Shown: in pieces, positions 7,780 through 16,428 of the stretch
Position numbering within the stretch: position 1 is the stretch's first letter
Layout: the number at the start of each line of letters is the position of its first letter
Origin: Arthrobacter roseus
GTDB lineage: Bacteria; Actinomycetota; Actinomycetes; Actinomycetales; Micrococcaceae
DNA: 64,000 nt
Assembly (NCBI RefSeq): GCF_016907875.1
Contig: NZ_JAFBCU010000001.1
Span: forward strand, 2,790,001-2,854,000
Direction: 5' to 3'
Position numbers and translations under genes: made by a program
Notes under the pieces: generated by a model
The model's database searches: none
What the model was told of the DNA's origin: nothing
The model's input: the letters and a program-made list of their open reading frames with translations, nothing else

Positions 7780-9336
7780 ATGTCTGGCCGAGTTCTTCAC
7801 ATAACCCGACGAGTTGGCGTCGTCGTTGGGCATATCTTGGTCTACGCCCTGATCTGGGCGGGGCTCGCTCTGCTCATCGCCGCTGCTGGCATTCGTTTCT
7901 TCTGGGGCGAGATATCTGTAGGTCAGATGCTCCTGAACCTCGTCTCCGTGGAAACCGACGGCGGGGGCGGTGCCATTGTCTGGATAGGCATTCTGGGAAT
8001 CGGCGTTGTGCCCCTGCTCATCACCGTCGGGATCGCACTGTGGCAGCACCTCCGGCGCCGCAAGCGCCGCCGCAATGGCGACAACATCCGTCCCCATCGC
8101 TCACCGTGGATCATGCGCACCGTCTCCACCGCCCTAGTGGGAGCGGTGTTCGTCGGCGGCACCACTGCCTTCGCCTCTACGGTTGGCCTCGGAGACTACA
8201 TCGAGGCAGGGAACTCCACGTACGACCTCGGCGACTACTACGTGGAGCCGACCGTCACCAGCGATAAGGACAAGCGCAACCTAGTGCTGATCTACCTCGA
8301 GTCCGGGGAGGCGACTCTCGCGGACGACCAGCTCTTCGAGAAAGACGCCTTCGTTCCGCTCAAAGAGGCCACCAAAGCCTCAGACGGCTGGCAGAGTGTG
8401 GACGATCTCCAGCAGTACAGGGGTGGAGGCTGGACCATGGCCGGTCTCACCTCGACGCAGTGCGGCATCCCACTGAAAGGCATCGCCTCCGCCACGGGCA
8501 GCGGCGGCCTCAACGATCTCGGCGGCGACGTCGAAACCTATCTGGGAGGGGTCACCTGCCTGGGCGATGTTCTGGATGAACACGGCTACAACAACGTTTT
8601 CCTGGGTGGTGCCAACTCCTCCTTCGCGGCCAAGGGCACCTTCCTGAGCACTCATGGCTACTCCGACGTGAAGGACCTCTCCGACTGGCGCGCCGCCGGT
8701 GAACCGGAGAAGAACTTCCGCAGCGACTGGGGCTTGAGCGATGAACGCCTCATGGCCCACGCCAAGGATGAGGTAGACGAGCTGCATGCAGAGGCGGAGA
8801 AAACCGGTCAGCCGTTCAACCTCTCCGTGCTGACGCTGGACACCCACGAGCCAGTGCACGTCTACGACTACTGCAACGTAGATACGAAGAGTGAGGTCAC
8901 TTCCGTATTCGCCTGCTCCATGACCGTGGTGGCCGGATTCGTGGATTATATGAAAGAGAAGGGCTACCTCGAGGACACCGCCGTGGTGATCATGGGCGAC
9001 CACCTCAAGCACATGAGCGCCGGTGACGCTTTCCACGAGCAGCTGGATGACAACGACAACCGCACCATCTTCAATCGGATCTGGGTTCCGGGCCAGGACG
9101 AGAACAGCGAGTTGCGCCCCGGCGTGGACCAGCTGAACATGTACCCCACGATTCTGGAAGCCGCCGGTCTGACCCTGAAGGATCATGAGGCGGCGCTGGG
9201 CGTATCCGCGTTCACCTCGAAGATCCCGGATGGTTCAGCCCAGGCAATGGAGCCAGATGCCTACGCCGAGCTGCTGGACTCGCGTTCCGCGCAGTTCTAC
9301 GTAAAGGCTTGGGACGGCGAGGACGCCGCCCAGTAG
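7780..9336 (+). CDS. OpgB/LTA synthase-like phosphoglycerol transferase
   Basis: This 518-residue membrane-anchored enzyme of the alkaline phosphatase/sulfatase superfamily has about three N-terminal helices (residues ~5-33, 45-70 and 105-125) and a large extracytoplasmic domain. Superfamily landmarks are IYLESGEATL, the GGGWTMAGLTSTQCGIPLKG region around the presumed Thr nucleophile, LTLDTHEPVH and MGDHLKHMS. The TSTQCGIPL segment is closest to phosphoglycerol transferase I (MdoB/OpgB), which moves phosphoglycerol to cell-surface glucans or glycolipids. I chose ATG 7780 because CGAGGTG lies 6 bp upstream; ATG 7765 is an alternative. The natural acceptor in an actinobacterium is unknown. Confidence 0.75.
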   Translation: MSGRVLHITRRVGVVVGHILVYALIWAGLALLIAAAGIRFFWGEISVGQMLLNLVSVETDGGGGAIVWIGILGIGVVPLLITVGIALWQHLRRRKRRRNGDNIRPHRSPWIMRTVSTALVGAVFVGGTTAFASTVGLGDYIEAGNSTYDLGDYYVEPTVTSDKDKRNLVLIYLESGEATLADDQLFEKDAFVPLKEATKASDGWQSVDDLQQYRGGGWTMAGLTSTQCGIPLKGIASATGSGGLNDLGGDVETYLGGVTCLGDVLDEHGYNNVFLGGANSSFAAKGTFLSTHGYSDVKDLSDWRAAGEPEKNFRSDWGLSDERLMAHAKDEVDELHAEAEKTGQPFNLSVLTLDTHEPVHVYDYCNVDTKSEVTSVFACSMTVVAGFVDYMKEKGYLEDTAVVIMGDHLKHMSAGDAFHEQLDDNDNRTIFNRIWVPGQDENSELRPGVDQLNMYPTILEAAGLTLKDHEAALGVSAFTSKIPDGSAQAMEPDAYAELLDSRSAQFYVKAWDGEDAAQ

Positions 9337-9381
9337 CGCTGTCCGTCCCCCACCCGACCAAGCCCGTCCTACAGTGTCACC

Positions 9382-10131
9382 ATGAAGACTCTCGGCATTG
9401 ACCTCGCTGCGGATCCCAAGAAAACAGCGGCCGCCGTTATCGAGTGGGCGTCCGGCGCTGCCAGACTGGTCCAGCTGGAACTGGGGGTCTCTGACGAGGC
9501 AATCCTCGCTCTGTTCAATGACACAGATTTCACGGGTATTGATTGCCCCCTCGGCTGGCCTCGGGCCCTGGTGCCCTTCCTCACGGGCCATGTGGGCGGG
9601 AATGTGCACGCCGTTCTTCGCCACGACGGCATAGCTGGCCGCAGGCTCCTCGCCTACCGCGATACGGACCGGTTCGTGACACAGAAAACAGGTCTCATCC
9701 CGTTGAGTGTCTCCGCCGATAGGCTGGCGCATCCTGCCATGCGCTGCGCTGTCATCCAGGCCAAAATCGCCCAGAATTCATCGGCGCAGCCGCTTGATGG
9801 ATCCGGTCGACTGGCAGAGGTGTACCCGGCCGCTACTTTGAAGCTATGGGGAATCCCGGCCAAGAAATACAAGGGGTCGGGTCCAGACGAGACAGCTGCC
9901 AGACGCGGCCTTCTTTACCAGTTGGAGACTGCTGCCCCTTGGCTGGACCTTGGCGGCTACGCAGACAGCCTCATCGCGTCGGATGACCGCCTTGACGCCG
10001 TAGTGGCCTCGCTGGCCGCGCGTGCGACGGCAACACATCGCACGTTCCTCACAGATCCGGAGGAAAGAGCCGTTGCCCGTCTAGAAGGCTGGATCCATCT
10101 CCCGAGCGGAGAGCTGAACGAGCTTCCTTGA
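9382..10131 (+). CDS. DUF429 domain protein
   Basis: This is a 249-residue protein of the DUF429 family, which has an RNase H-like fold and no assigned function. It begins GIDLAADPKKTAAAVIEW, with an acidic residue in the first strand, then DFTGIDCPLGWPRALVPF, R-x-T-D-R-F-V, the EVYPAATLKLWG block and a C-terminal S-D-D-R-L-D-A-V-V segment; these acidic positions are typical. It stands alone downstream of the phosphoglycerol transferase (45 bp gap) and upstream of the metal island. A nucleic-acid or nucleotide substrate is possible but cannot be read here. Confidence 0.8.
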   Translation: MKTLGIDLAADPKKTAAAVIEWASGAARLVQLELGVSDEAILALFNDTDFTGIDCPLGWPRALVPFLTGHVGGNVHAVLRHDGIAGRRLLAYRDTDRFVTQKTGLIPLSVSADRLAHPAMRCAVIQAKIAQNSSAQPLDGSGRLAEVYPAATLKLWGIPAKKYKGSGPDETAARRGLLYQLETAAPWLDLGGYADSLIASDDRLDAVVASLAARATATHRTFLTDPEERAVARLEGWIHLPSGELNELP

Positions 10132-10141
10132 CCCACGTCAA
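10128..10141. promoter_or_regulatory. Crp/Fnr-type box TTGAC-N4-GTCAA before the metal operon
   Basis: TTGAC-CCAC-GTCAA is a 14-bp palindrome of the FNR/DNR type, 72 bp before the HMA protein start and just overlapping the end of the DUF429 gene. A TGGAAT hexamer begins 22 bp after the box (10164-10169), which is the spacing expected for activation from a -41.5 site. The same box recurs at 15384-15397. Confidence 0.65.
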
Positions 10142-10213
10142 GGCGGCCCGCGCCCTTCCGCGATGGAATGGAATCACCCCACACAGGGATCCACCATTCA
10201 GGAGGTAGCAATC

Positions 10214-10435
10214 ATGCAAACCGCAACGTTCCGCACCGAACCCTTCACCTGCCCGTCGTGCGTCAAGAAGATCGAGAACACCTTGCCAAAGAAGGACGGG
10301 GTTGCCTCTGCTGAGGTGAAGTTCAACGCGAGCAAGGTCAACGTCGAGTTCGACGAAAACAAGACGACGGCATCCACGATCGCCGATCTGATCACCGGGC
10401 TAGGCTACCCGGTCCTCTCCACCAAGATCAGCTAG
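10214..10435 (+). CDS. Heavy-metal-associated (HMA) domain protein
   Basis: This is a 73-residue single HMA domain protein with the metal-binding motif C-P-S-C followed by VKKIENTL at residues 12-23. The beta-alpha-beta-beta-alpha-beta pattern is clear: VEFDENKTTASTIADLITGLGYPV forms the last part. Such proteins deliver soft metals such as copper, zinc or cadmium to a P-type ATPase, as CopZ does. The start at 10214 has an ideal AGGAGG upstream. It precedes the ATPase by 25 bp, and since that ATPase has no HMA domain of its own, this protein probably supplies it in trans. Confidence 0.9.
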   Translation: MQTATFRTEPFTCPSCVKKIENTLPKKDGVASAEVKFNASKVNVEFDENKTTASTIADLITGLGYPVLSTKIS

Positions 10436-10460
10436 CCCCGGGATCGAGAGAAGGAACATC

Positions 10461-12386
10461 ATGTTTGGCACCTCCAACGCGAAGACAGCAGCCCTGGCTG
10501 GCGGGCTGCTCCTGACGGCCATCGCCACGCAGCTCGCCGGTCTAGACACGGTCCGCGACGTGTCGCTCTTCATCGCCGCCGTCGTCGCCGGCATCCCGAC
10601 GGCAGTGAAAGCTTTTCAGGCGCTGCGTTACAAGGCGTTCAGCATCGACCTGCTGGTCACCATCGCCGTCATCGGCGCACTGTTCATCGGCGAGTACGTT
10701 GAGGCGGCAGTGGTCTCCTTCCTCTTCGTTTTTGGCGCTTACCTTGAGGCCCGCACACTGGCCAAGACCCGGCAGTCGGTGCGCGAGTTGGTGGATCTGG
10801 CCCCGCAGGAGGCGGTGGTCCGCCGTGTTGACGGTACCGCCACGATCTCCGTTGACGACATCGCCGTGGGCGATATTGTGGTTGTCGCCACCGGTGGTCA
10901 GATCGCCGTCGACGGGACGATCGCCGGCGGCAGCGCCCTGGTCAACGAGGCCACGATCACCGGCGAGTCCGTGCCAGCCCGCAAATCCATGGGCGATCAG
11001 GTCTACAGCGGCACACTGGTGGAAAACGGCTTCATCGACGTCGCCGCCGAGAAGACCGGCGATGACACCACGTTTGCGCAGATCATTGAACTCGTTGAAA
11101 ACGCGCAGGACACCAAAACCCGCGCACAGCGATTCCTGGACCGCTTTGCCAGCATCTACACGCCGACAATTATTGTGCTTTCAGTTCTGGTTCTCATCTT
11201 CACCCGTAACATCGAGTTCGCACTGACGTTCCTGGTCATCGCGTGCCCCGGCGCACTGGTGATCTCCACCCCGGTATCCATGGTCGCTGGCCTGGGCAAC
11301 GGCGCACGGTACGGCGTGCTGGTCAAGGGAGGGGACGCGCTAGAACGCTTGGCCAAGGTCGACGCTCTGGTCTTTGACAAGACCGGAACCCTGACCATGG
11401 GCCGCCCCGAAGTCACCGCAGTACATTCCCTGGGGTACGACGACGACGCCCTGTTGGCGCTGGCCGCCCGCCTCGAGCAGGCTTCGGAGCATCCCCTGGG
11501 ACGCACCGTCGTCCAGGAGGCCACGCGGCGTGGGCTGGAGATCGGCCCGGTCCCGGAGCAGGTGGACGTGGTGGCGGGTGGCGGGATTACCGGCGACGTC
11601 GACGGCCGTACCATCGCCGTCGGCTCCCCTGCCATGGCCACGCGCATAACCAGCGAAGCAGGGACTCCGACGCCAAGCGGTGTCCAGGACTACATCACCG
11701 ATCAACAGCGCGGGGGCAACACCACCGTCGTCGTCCTGGTGGACTCCGTACCCGCGGGTATTATCTCTATCGCGGACCGGATCCGTCCAGAGGCACGCGA
11801 GGCGATCGCCGCGCTGCGCCAGGCTGGGATCTCCGAGTTCCACATGTTCACCGGCGACAACCGGCACACCGCCGAACTTGTTGCCAGTCAACTGGGAATC
11901 GACCACGTGCAAGCGGAGCTACTCCCGCAAGACAAGGTTCGGGCAGTAACAGAGCTCAAGGCACGCGGACTGCGGGTGGGCATGATCGGTGACGGCATCA
12001 ACGACGCGCCGGCCATCGCAACCGCGGACATCGGGGTGGCCATGGGAGCAGGCACGGACGTCTCCATCCAAACCGCCGACGTCATCCTCACCTCCAACCG
12101 CTTTGACCGCCTGGTCCACGCGTACCGGCTGTCCAAGGCGACCATGTGGAACATGCGACAGAATACGATCATCGCCATCTCCACGGTGGTGGTGTTGCTG
12201 GCCGGAGTACTGGCCCAGCGGGTGTTCATGGCCACGGGCATGCTCGTCCATGAGATCAGCGTTCTGGCAGTGATCCTCAACGCGGTCCGGCTCATCCGCT
12301 TCCGGACGCCTACACTGGCCTCAGCGGCTCCGGCAATCGACAGCGCAGCCACACAGGACACAATCGAAGGGGTGGGCGTGCGATGA
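10461..12386 (+). CDS. Heavy-metal P1B-type ATPase with CPG motif
   Basis: This 641-residue integral membrane ATPase exports (or imports) a metal using ATP. It has no N-terminal metal-binding domain. Visible elements are TM pairs from residue ~10, the actuator motif TGES (167-170), the intramembrane motif C-P-G (262-264) in place of the usual CPC, the phosphorylated Asp 306 in DKTGTLT, the nucleotide-domain HP pair (344-345) in SEHPLG, and the hinge GDGIND (510-515). The late membrane segment reads MLVHEISVLAVILN, closer to the Zn/Cd group than to CopA. The CPG cysteine is the only cysteine I see. It is preceded by the HMA gene and followed by crp/fnr, so all three are probably one operon. 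Metal specificity is open. Confidence 0.9.
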   Translation: MFGTSNAKTAALAGGLLLTAIATQLAGLDTVRDVSLFIAAVVAGIPTAVKAFQALRYKAFSIDLLVTIAVIGALFIGEYVEAAVVSFLFVFGAYLEARTLAKTRQSVRELVDLAPQEAVVRRVDGTATISVDDIAVGDIVVVATGGQIAVDGTIAGGSALVNEATITGESVPARKSMGDQVYSGTLVENGFIDVAAEKTGDDTTFAQIIELVENAQDTKTRAQRFLDRFASIYTPTIIVLSVLVLIFTRNIEFALTFLVIACPGALVISTPVSMVAGLGNGARYGVLVKGGDALERLAKVDALVFDKTGTLTMGRPEVTAVHSLGYDDDALLALAARLEQASEHPLGRTVVQEATRRGLEIGPVPEQVDVVAGGGITGDVDGRTIAVGSPAMATRITSEAGTPTPSGVQDYITDQQRGGNTTVVVLVDSVPAGIISIADRIRPEAREAIAALRQAGISEFHMFTGDNRHTAELVASQLGIDHVQAELLPQDKVRAVTELKARGLRVGMIGDGINDAPAIATADIGVAMGAGTDVSIQTADVILTSNRFDRLVHAYRLSKATMWNMRQNTIIAISTVVVLLAGVLAQRVFMATGMLVHEISVLAVILNAVRLIRFRTPTLASAAPAIDSAATQDTIEGVGVR

Positions 12387-12415
12387 GGACACAACAGCTG
12401 GGGCGGCGCCAGTGA
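12383..12415 (+). CDS. Ten-codon mini-cistron linking ATPase and Crp/Fnr genes
   Basis: An ATG at 12383 overlaps the ATPase stop as ATGA and encodes MRTQQLGRRQ before a TGA at 12413-12415, which in turn overlaps the GTG start of the Crp/Fnr gene (GTGA). It would let ribosomes bridge the 25-bp gap by termination-reinitiation. Whether it is translated is unknown; chance is possible. Confidence 0.3.
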   Translation: MRTQQLGRRQ

Positions 12416-13095
12416 CGACGCTCCCTTCAGAACACGACCATCGGGACCAGTGCGTGGCGCTGGTCCCGATCTTTGCGCATCTGGACCCCGTAGAGCGACA
12501 TGAGATCGCTTCACGCGTGCGGCAGAGAACGTACCGACGCAACGAGTTGCTCTACGCCCCGGAGGAAGCGAACCATTTCCTGATGATCGTGCACCGCGGA
12601 AGGGTCAAGACCTACCGTGGCACCGAGTCCGGCCATGAGCAGTTGCTACGAATCCTGGAGCCGGGCAACTTCATTGGCGAGACAGCCTTCCTGCACACCG
12701 GCACAGCAGATCATTACGCGCTGGCGTTGGAGGATGCCGAAATCTGCAGTCTGCATCACGAGGACATCCGCGAATTCCTGACCCGGTACCCGGCCGTCGC
12801 GTTGAAGATGCTGGAAACTATGACCGAGCGGCTCGAGCAGACCGAACGACAGCTCAGCTCCTACACCGGCGAGGATGTGGGCGCTCGGATTGCCGGTTAC
12901 CTGCTGGAGAAAGCCGCCCCGGCTACTGGCGAGCTGATCCTGACCATGTCCAAACGGGACCTGGCCTCGTTGCTGGGCACTACGCCTGAAACGCTGAGCC
13001 GGCGGTTGGCTTCCTTCACCGACGCCGGCTGGATAGCTCAATCCTCCGGTGGGCGGATTTGCGTCCTGGACCGGGCGGCGCTGGCCAGGGCCTGA
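12412..13095 (+). CDS. Crp/Fnr-family transcription regulator
   Basis: This 227-residue regulator has an N-terminal cyclic-nucleotide-binding-like beta roll (about 15-125, with GHEQLLRILEPGNFIGE), a dimer helix (130-150) and a C-terminal winged helix. The recognition helix TPETLSRRL carries the E193-x-x-S196-R197 pattern that FNR and DNR use to read TTGA half-sites. It has only three scattered cysteines (14, 112, 217), so no FNR-type 4Fe-4S cluster, and no typical cAMP-binding signature; the signal could be heme/NO, redox or metal. It follows the metal ATPase by 25 bp, starting at a GTG. Two TTGAC-N4-GTCAA boxes nearby are its probable targets. Confidence 0.88.
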   Translation: MTTLPSEHDHRDQCVALVPIFAHLDPVERHEIASRVRQRTYRRNELLYAPEEANHFLMIVHRGRVKTYRGTESGHEQLLRILEPGNFIGETAFLHTGTADHYALALEDAEICSLHHEDIREFLTRYPAVALKMLETMTERLEQTERQLSSYTGEDVGARIAGYLLEKAAPATGELILTMSKRDLASLLGTTPETLSRRLASFTDAGWIAQSSGGRICVLDRAALARA

Positions 13096-13145
13096 CCCAC
13101 TGGTCCCAGCCGCGCTGCCGGACGAACATCCTCACATCAGAGCAG

Positions 13146-15227
13146 TTACTTCTCGACGAGCGTCAGAACGTCATACGTGGCCACAATCTCATCGTTCTGG
13201 TTGGTCAGGAGCGCATCCCAGCGGACCTCACCGTACTCGTCGTCTTCACGCGGGCTGATCTGCTTGGCTGTCAGCGTCACGCGGAACGAGTCCCCCGCCG
13301 CCAGCGGCGTGATGAAGCGCAGAGACTCGAGGCCGTAATTCGCCAGGACGGGTCCCGGAGCAGGCTCCACAAACAGGCCCGCGGCCCAGGACAGCAGGAG
13401 GTAGCCGTGCGCCACGATGCCCGGGAAGAACGGGTTCGCTGCCGCAGCCTCCTGGTCAGTGTGGGCGTAGAACGTATCGCCCGTGGTGTTGGCAAACGCC
13501 GTGATGTCCTCAAGACTGACTTCACGTAGATCGGAGCGGATCGCATCCCCCACACGAAGTTCGGCGAGGTTCTTGCGGAACGGGTGGCCGCCGTCGTAAT
13601 TGCGGTACGCCCCTGAATGCCAGACGCCGGTGACAGCAGTCAGCATGTTCGGCGAACCCTGCAGAGCCGTCCGCTGCATGTGATGCATGACCGAACGGAT
13701 ACCGCCCAGCTCTTCACCGCCACCAGCACGGCCGGGACCGCCGTGGACCAGATGGGGAACTGGCGAACCATGCCCGGTAGAGGTCTTGGCATCTTCACGG
13801 TTCAGCATGTGAACACGGCCATGATGGGCAGCGATACCCAGAACCAGTTGACGTGCAACATCAGCATCATTGGTACAAACAGTAGCCACCAAGGAGCCTG
13901 ACCCCATGGCAGCCAAATGGATCGCGTCCTCCAGGCTGTCATAGCCGACGACGGACGCTACCGGCCCAAATGCCTCGAGCGAGTGCAGTTCCGGCGCCTC
14001 ACTATCCGCCCACGTCAGGACAATCGGTGACATGAACGCACCGTCGTCGGACGTTCCCATGGAACCATCACGATGCGTGACCGACGGGGCATCAAGACTG
14101 CCGTAGGCAAGCTCCCCACCGGCGGCCAGCATGGCCTGCACGGCGGAACGGACATCCTCCAGCTGCTCCAGGGAAGCGAGCGCACCCATGGTCACGCCTT
14201 CCGCGAGTGGGTCTCCGAGGACAACGCGCTGCTCGATGCGCTTCTCGATAGCCTGAACCACGTCATTGACCATGTTCGTGGGCACCAGGGTGCGCCGGAT
14301 ACTCGTACATTTCTGACCGGCCTTGACCGTCATCTCCGTGACGACTGCCTTGACGAAAGCCTCGAACTCGGGCGTACCCGGAACGGCGTCGGGCCCCAGA
14401 ATAGCCGCGTTGAGCGAGTCCGTTTCCGACGTGAAGCGCACGCCGCCGTGCACCACGTTCTCGTGTGACTTGAGCTTGTTGGCTGTGTTTGCTGAACCGG
14501 TGAAGGACACCATGTCCCGGTAGTCCAGGTGGTCCAGCAGGTCCCGCGCAGAGCCGGAAATGAGCTGGAGGGAACCGGCCGGGAGGATGTCTGACTCGAT
14601 CATGAGCTTGACGACGGCGGTGGTCAGGTAACCGGTGGGTGTTGCGGGCTTCACGATCGTTGGCACGCCTGCGATGAACGCCGGGGCGAACTTTTCCAGC
14701 AGACCCCAGACGGCGAAGTTGAACGCGTTGATCTGGACGGCGACGCCGGGAATACGCGTGTAAATGTGTTCACCGACGAAGGAGCCATCCTTGGACAGGG
14801 CCTCCGCGGGGCCGTCGATGACAACCTGTGAATTGGGAAGTTCACGCCGGCCCTTGGAGCCAAAGGTGAAGAGCACGCCGATGCCGCCGTCAATGTCCAC
14901 GAGCGAATCGACCTTCGTGGCACCGGTACGGGCCGACAGCGCGTAAAGGTCATCACGCTGGCTGTTCAGGAACTGTGCGAGCTGCTTCAGTTTCAGCGCA
15001 CGCTGGTGGAAGGTCAGCACTCCCAGCGACTGCTGCCCTACCGTACGTCCGTGTTCGACGACGGCGGCCAGGTCAAGGCCCTGCGAGCTCACCTGCGCAA
15101 GCACCTCACCGGTGCTGGCATCGCGCACATCTGCGCTGTGGCCGACAATCTCCGTGGCGTCCGGAGTCCACCACGCATCCTGAACGAAACTGGGAACAAT
15201 CTCCACACCGATGGCGGTCGAGGTCAT
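13146..15227 (-). CDS. paaZ: PaaZ: oxepin-CoA hydrolase / semialdehyde dehydrogenase
   Basis: This bifunctional 693-residue enzyme opens the oxepin-CoA ring in phenylacetate degradation and oxidises the resulting aldehyde. The N-terminal aldehyde dehydrogenase domain (about 1-520) shows the NAD-site segment [10 protein letters not shown], catalytic Glu 268 in SETDSLN and nucleophile Cys 307 in KAGQKCTS. The C-terminal MaoC-type (R)-hydratase domain (about 545-690) shows the D-x-x-Y-A-H-T-D and [14 protein letters not shown] motifs. I prefer ATG 15227; an upstream TTG at 15251 would add eight residues. It is a single-gene unit with a PaaR-type palindrome about 70 bp upstream and is convergent with the Crp/Fnr gene. 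Confidence 0.95.
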   Translation of the reverse strand: MTSTAIGVEIVPSFVQDAWWTPDATEIVGHSADVRDASTGEVLAQVSSQGLDLAAVVEHGRTVGQQSLGVLTFHQRALKLKQLAQFLNSQRDDLYALSARTGATKVDSLVDIDGGIGVLFTFGSKGRRELPNSQVVIDGPAEALSKDGSFVGEHIYTRIPGVAVQINAFNFAVWGLLEKFAPAFIAGVPTIVKPATPTGYLTTAVVKLMIESDILPAGSLQLISGSARDLLDHLDYRDMVSFTGSANTANKLKSHENVVHGGVRFTSETDSLNAAILGPDAVPGTPEFEAFVKAVVTEMTVKAGQKCTSIRRTLVPTNMVNDVVQAIEKRIEQRVVLGDPLAEGVTMGALASLEQLEDVRSAVQAMLAAGGELAYGSLDAPSVTHRDGSMGTSDDGAFMSPIVLTWADSEAPELHSLEAFGPVASVVGYDSLEDAIHLAAMGSGSLVATVCTNDADVARQLVLGIAAHHGRVHMLNREDAKTSTGHGSPVPHLVHGGPGRAGGGEELGGIRSVMHHMQRTALQGSPNMLTAVTGVWHSGAYRNYDGGHPFRKNLAELRVGDAIRSDLREVSLEDITAFANTTGDTFYAHTDQEAAAANPFFPGIVAHGYLLLSWAAGLFVEPAPGPVLANYGLESLRFITPLAAGDSFRVTLTAKQISPREDDEYGEVRWDALLTNQNDEIVATYDVLTLVEK

Positions 15228-15299
15228 GGGGTACTGGCCTTTCAGCTGCAACAGGGATCGGACGTGGTTCCTCGTCCTGGGCTGGGCCCAAAACCATAA

Positions 15300-15317
15300 A
15301 CCGACCGTCCGTTCGGT
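15300..15317. promoter_or_regulatory. Candidate PaaR operator upstream of paaZ
   Basis: ACCGACCGTCCGTTCGGT is an 18-bp palindrome with perfect ACCGA/TCGGT ends, 73 bp before the paaZ start. It matches the site before the thiolase gene at 15 of 18 positions and the sites before the tetR and paaI genes at 13 of 18 each. Confidence 0.7.
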
Positions 15318-15383
15318 AATACTTCCAGCCTACATGACTGTGCCCTGGCGCACAGCTACGCGGCGATCAGGGATTCGCAGTCA

Positions 15384-15397
15384 TTGACACACGTCAA
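15384..15397. promoter_or_regulatory. Second Crp/Fnr-type box TTGAC-N4-GTCAA
   Basis: TTGAC-ACAC-GTCAA matches the box before the metal operon at 13 of 14 positions. It lies 63 bp before a small upstream reading frame and 128 bp before the RIO kinase gene. I do not see a good -10 hexamer at the class II spacing here, so the mode of action is uncertain. Confidence 0.6.
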
Positions 15398-15446
15398 TGA
15401 CTCGTGGTCTGATGGAGTTCTTGACGGAGCTACTGAAGGAGGAATC

Positions 15447-15533
15447 ATGCGTGTTCTTGCCGCTTACTGCGCCCACACAAGGTTTCTTCCCTATCAGGAG
15501 TTATCACGCTCATGTCCAACGTCTCGGATCTGA
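15447..15533 (+). CDS. 28-codon upstream ORF overlapping the RIO kinase start
   Basis: An ATG with a strong GAAGGAGGA site at 15436-15444 opens a 28-residue frame (MRVLAAYCAH... ending CPTSRI) that stops 21 bp inside the kinase gene in another frame. The ribosome site is better than that of the kinase itself, so it may be a leader peptide that controls kinase translation. No homologue comes to mind. Confidence 0.4.
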   Translation: MRVLAAYCAHTRFLPYQELSRSCPTSRI

Positions 15534-16366
15534 CCGATCCAACTAACAGCTCCAGCTTCCCCTATGGCTGGAATATCCTTGACGATCAGCTTGCTGAGAA
15601 TCAACGGTGGTCCACCTGGACTTCCATCGAAGCGGGGATGCGCGGCCCTCACCCGCGCCCGGACTACGTCATCGAGGATGCCGGTGCCATTGACACCGAG
15701 TTGGGCCTCCTCAAGACCGGCAAGGAAGCCGATGTCTTCCTCATAGAACGTGCCTCCACTGAGCGGAGCACGATTCTTGCCGCCAAGCGGTACCGGTCAC
15801 CGGACCAGCGTCTGTTCCACCGATCCACGGATTACACCGAGGGCCGGCAGGTCCGTCGCAGCCGCGATCAGCGTGCTCTCGAGAAGAAGACCACCTACGG
15901 CAAGACCATTGCGGCAGCGCAGTGGGCGTGGGCCGAGTGGACGTCTCTGTGTCTGCTGTGGGAAAAGGGAGTCCCCGTCCCCTACCCCGTGCAGATCGAT
16001 GGCACCGAGATCCTCATGGAGTTCATCGAGGACCCTGACACCGAAGGCGCCGCCGCCCCACGGCTACAGCAGGCGCGGCCGGACCGGGAAAGGCTTGAAG
16101 AGTACTGGCATCAGCTCGTCGAGGCGATGCTGGTGCTCGCGAGTCTCGGCTTTGCGCACGGCGACCTCTCCCCCTACAACGTGCTCGCGGCAGGCAGTCG
16201 GTTGGTCATCATCGACCTACCGCAGCTTGTTGACCTGGCCGCGAACCCGCACGGAATGGAAATGCTCGAACGTGATTGTCGCAACATGTGTACCTGGTTC
16301 AACGCGAGGGGTCTGAAGGTCGACGATGGCGAACTCTTCGCGGAGCTCGTCGCTGCGGCGTGGTGA
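15512..16366 (+). CDS. RIO1-family atypical protein kinase
   Basis: This 284-residue cytosolic protein has the bacterial RIO kinase core. A G-loop-like LKTGKEADVF lies at 67-76, the ATP-anchoring Lys is at 92 (AAKRY), the catalytic loop HGDLSPYNVL has Asp 218 and Asn 223, and the metal Asp is at 235 in IIDLPQ, which replaces DFG as RIO proteins do. About 50 N-terminal residues precede the kinase fold. RIO proteins act as Ser/Thr kinases or ATPases; the bacterial substrates are mostly unknown. A short upstream ORF overlaps the start, a Crp/Fnr box lies upstream, and a small acidic protein gene follows after 62 bp. Confidence 0.88.
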   Translation: MSNVSDLTDPTNSSSFPYGWNILDDQLAENQRWSTWTSIEAGMRGPHPRPDYVIEDAGAIDTELGLLKTGKEADVFLIERASTERSTILAAKRYRSPDQRLFHRSTDYTEGRQVRRSRDQRALEKKTTYGKTIAAAQWAWAEWTSLCLLWEKGVPVPYPVQIDGTEILMEFIEDPDTEGAAAPRLQQARPDRERLEEYWHQLVEAMLVLASLGFAHGDLSPYNVLAAGSRLVIIDLPQLVDLAANPHGMEMLERDCRNMCTWFNARGLKVDDGELFAELVAAAW

Positions 16367-16428
16367 CGCCGTCTATCCGAGGTTGCACGGCTCGTGTTTA
16401 TATGGATCTACCCGAGGAAAGGAACACC

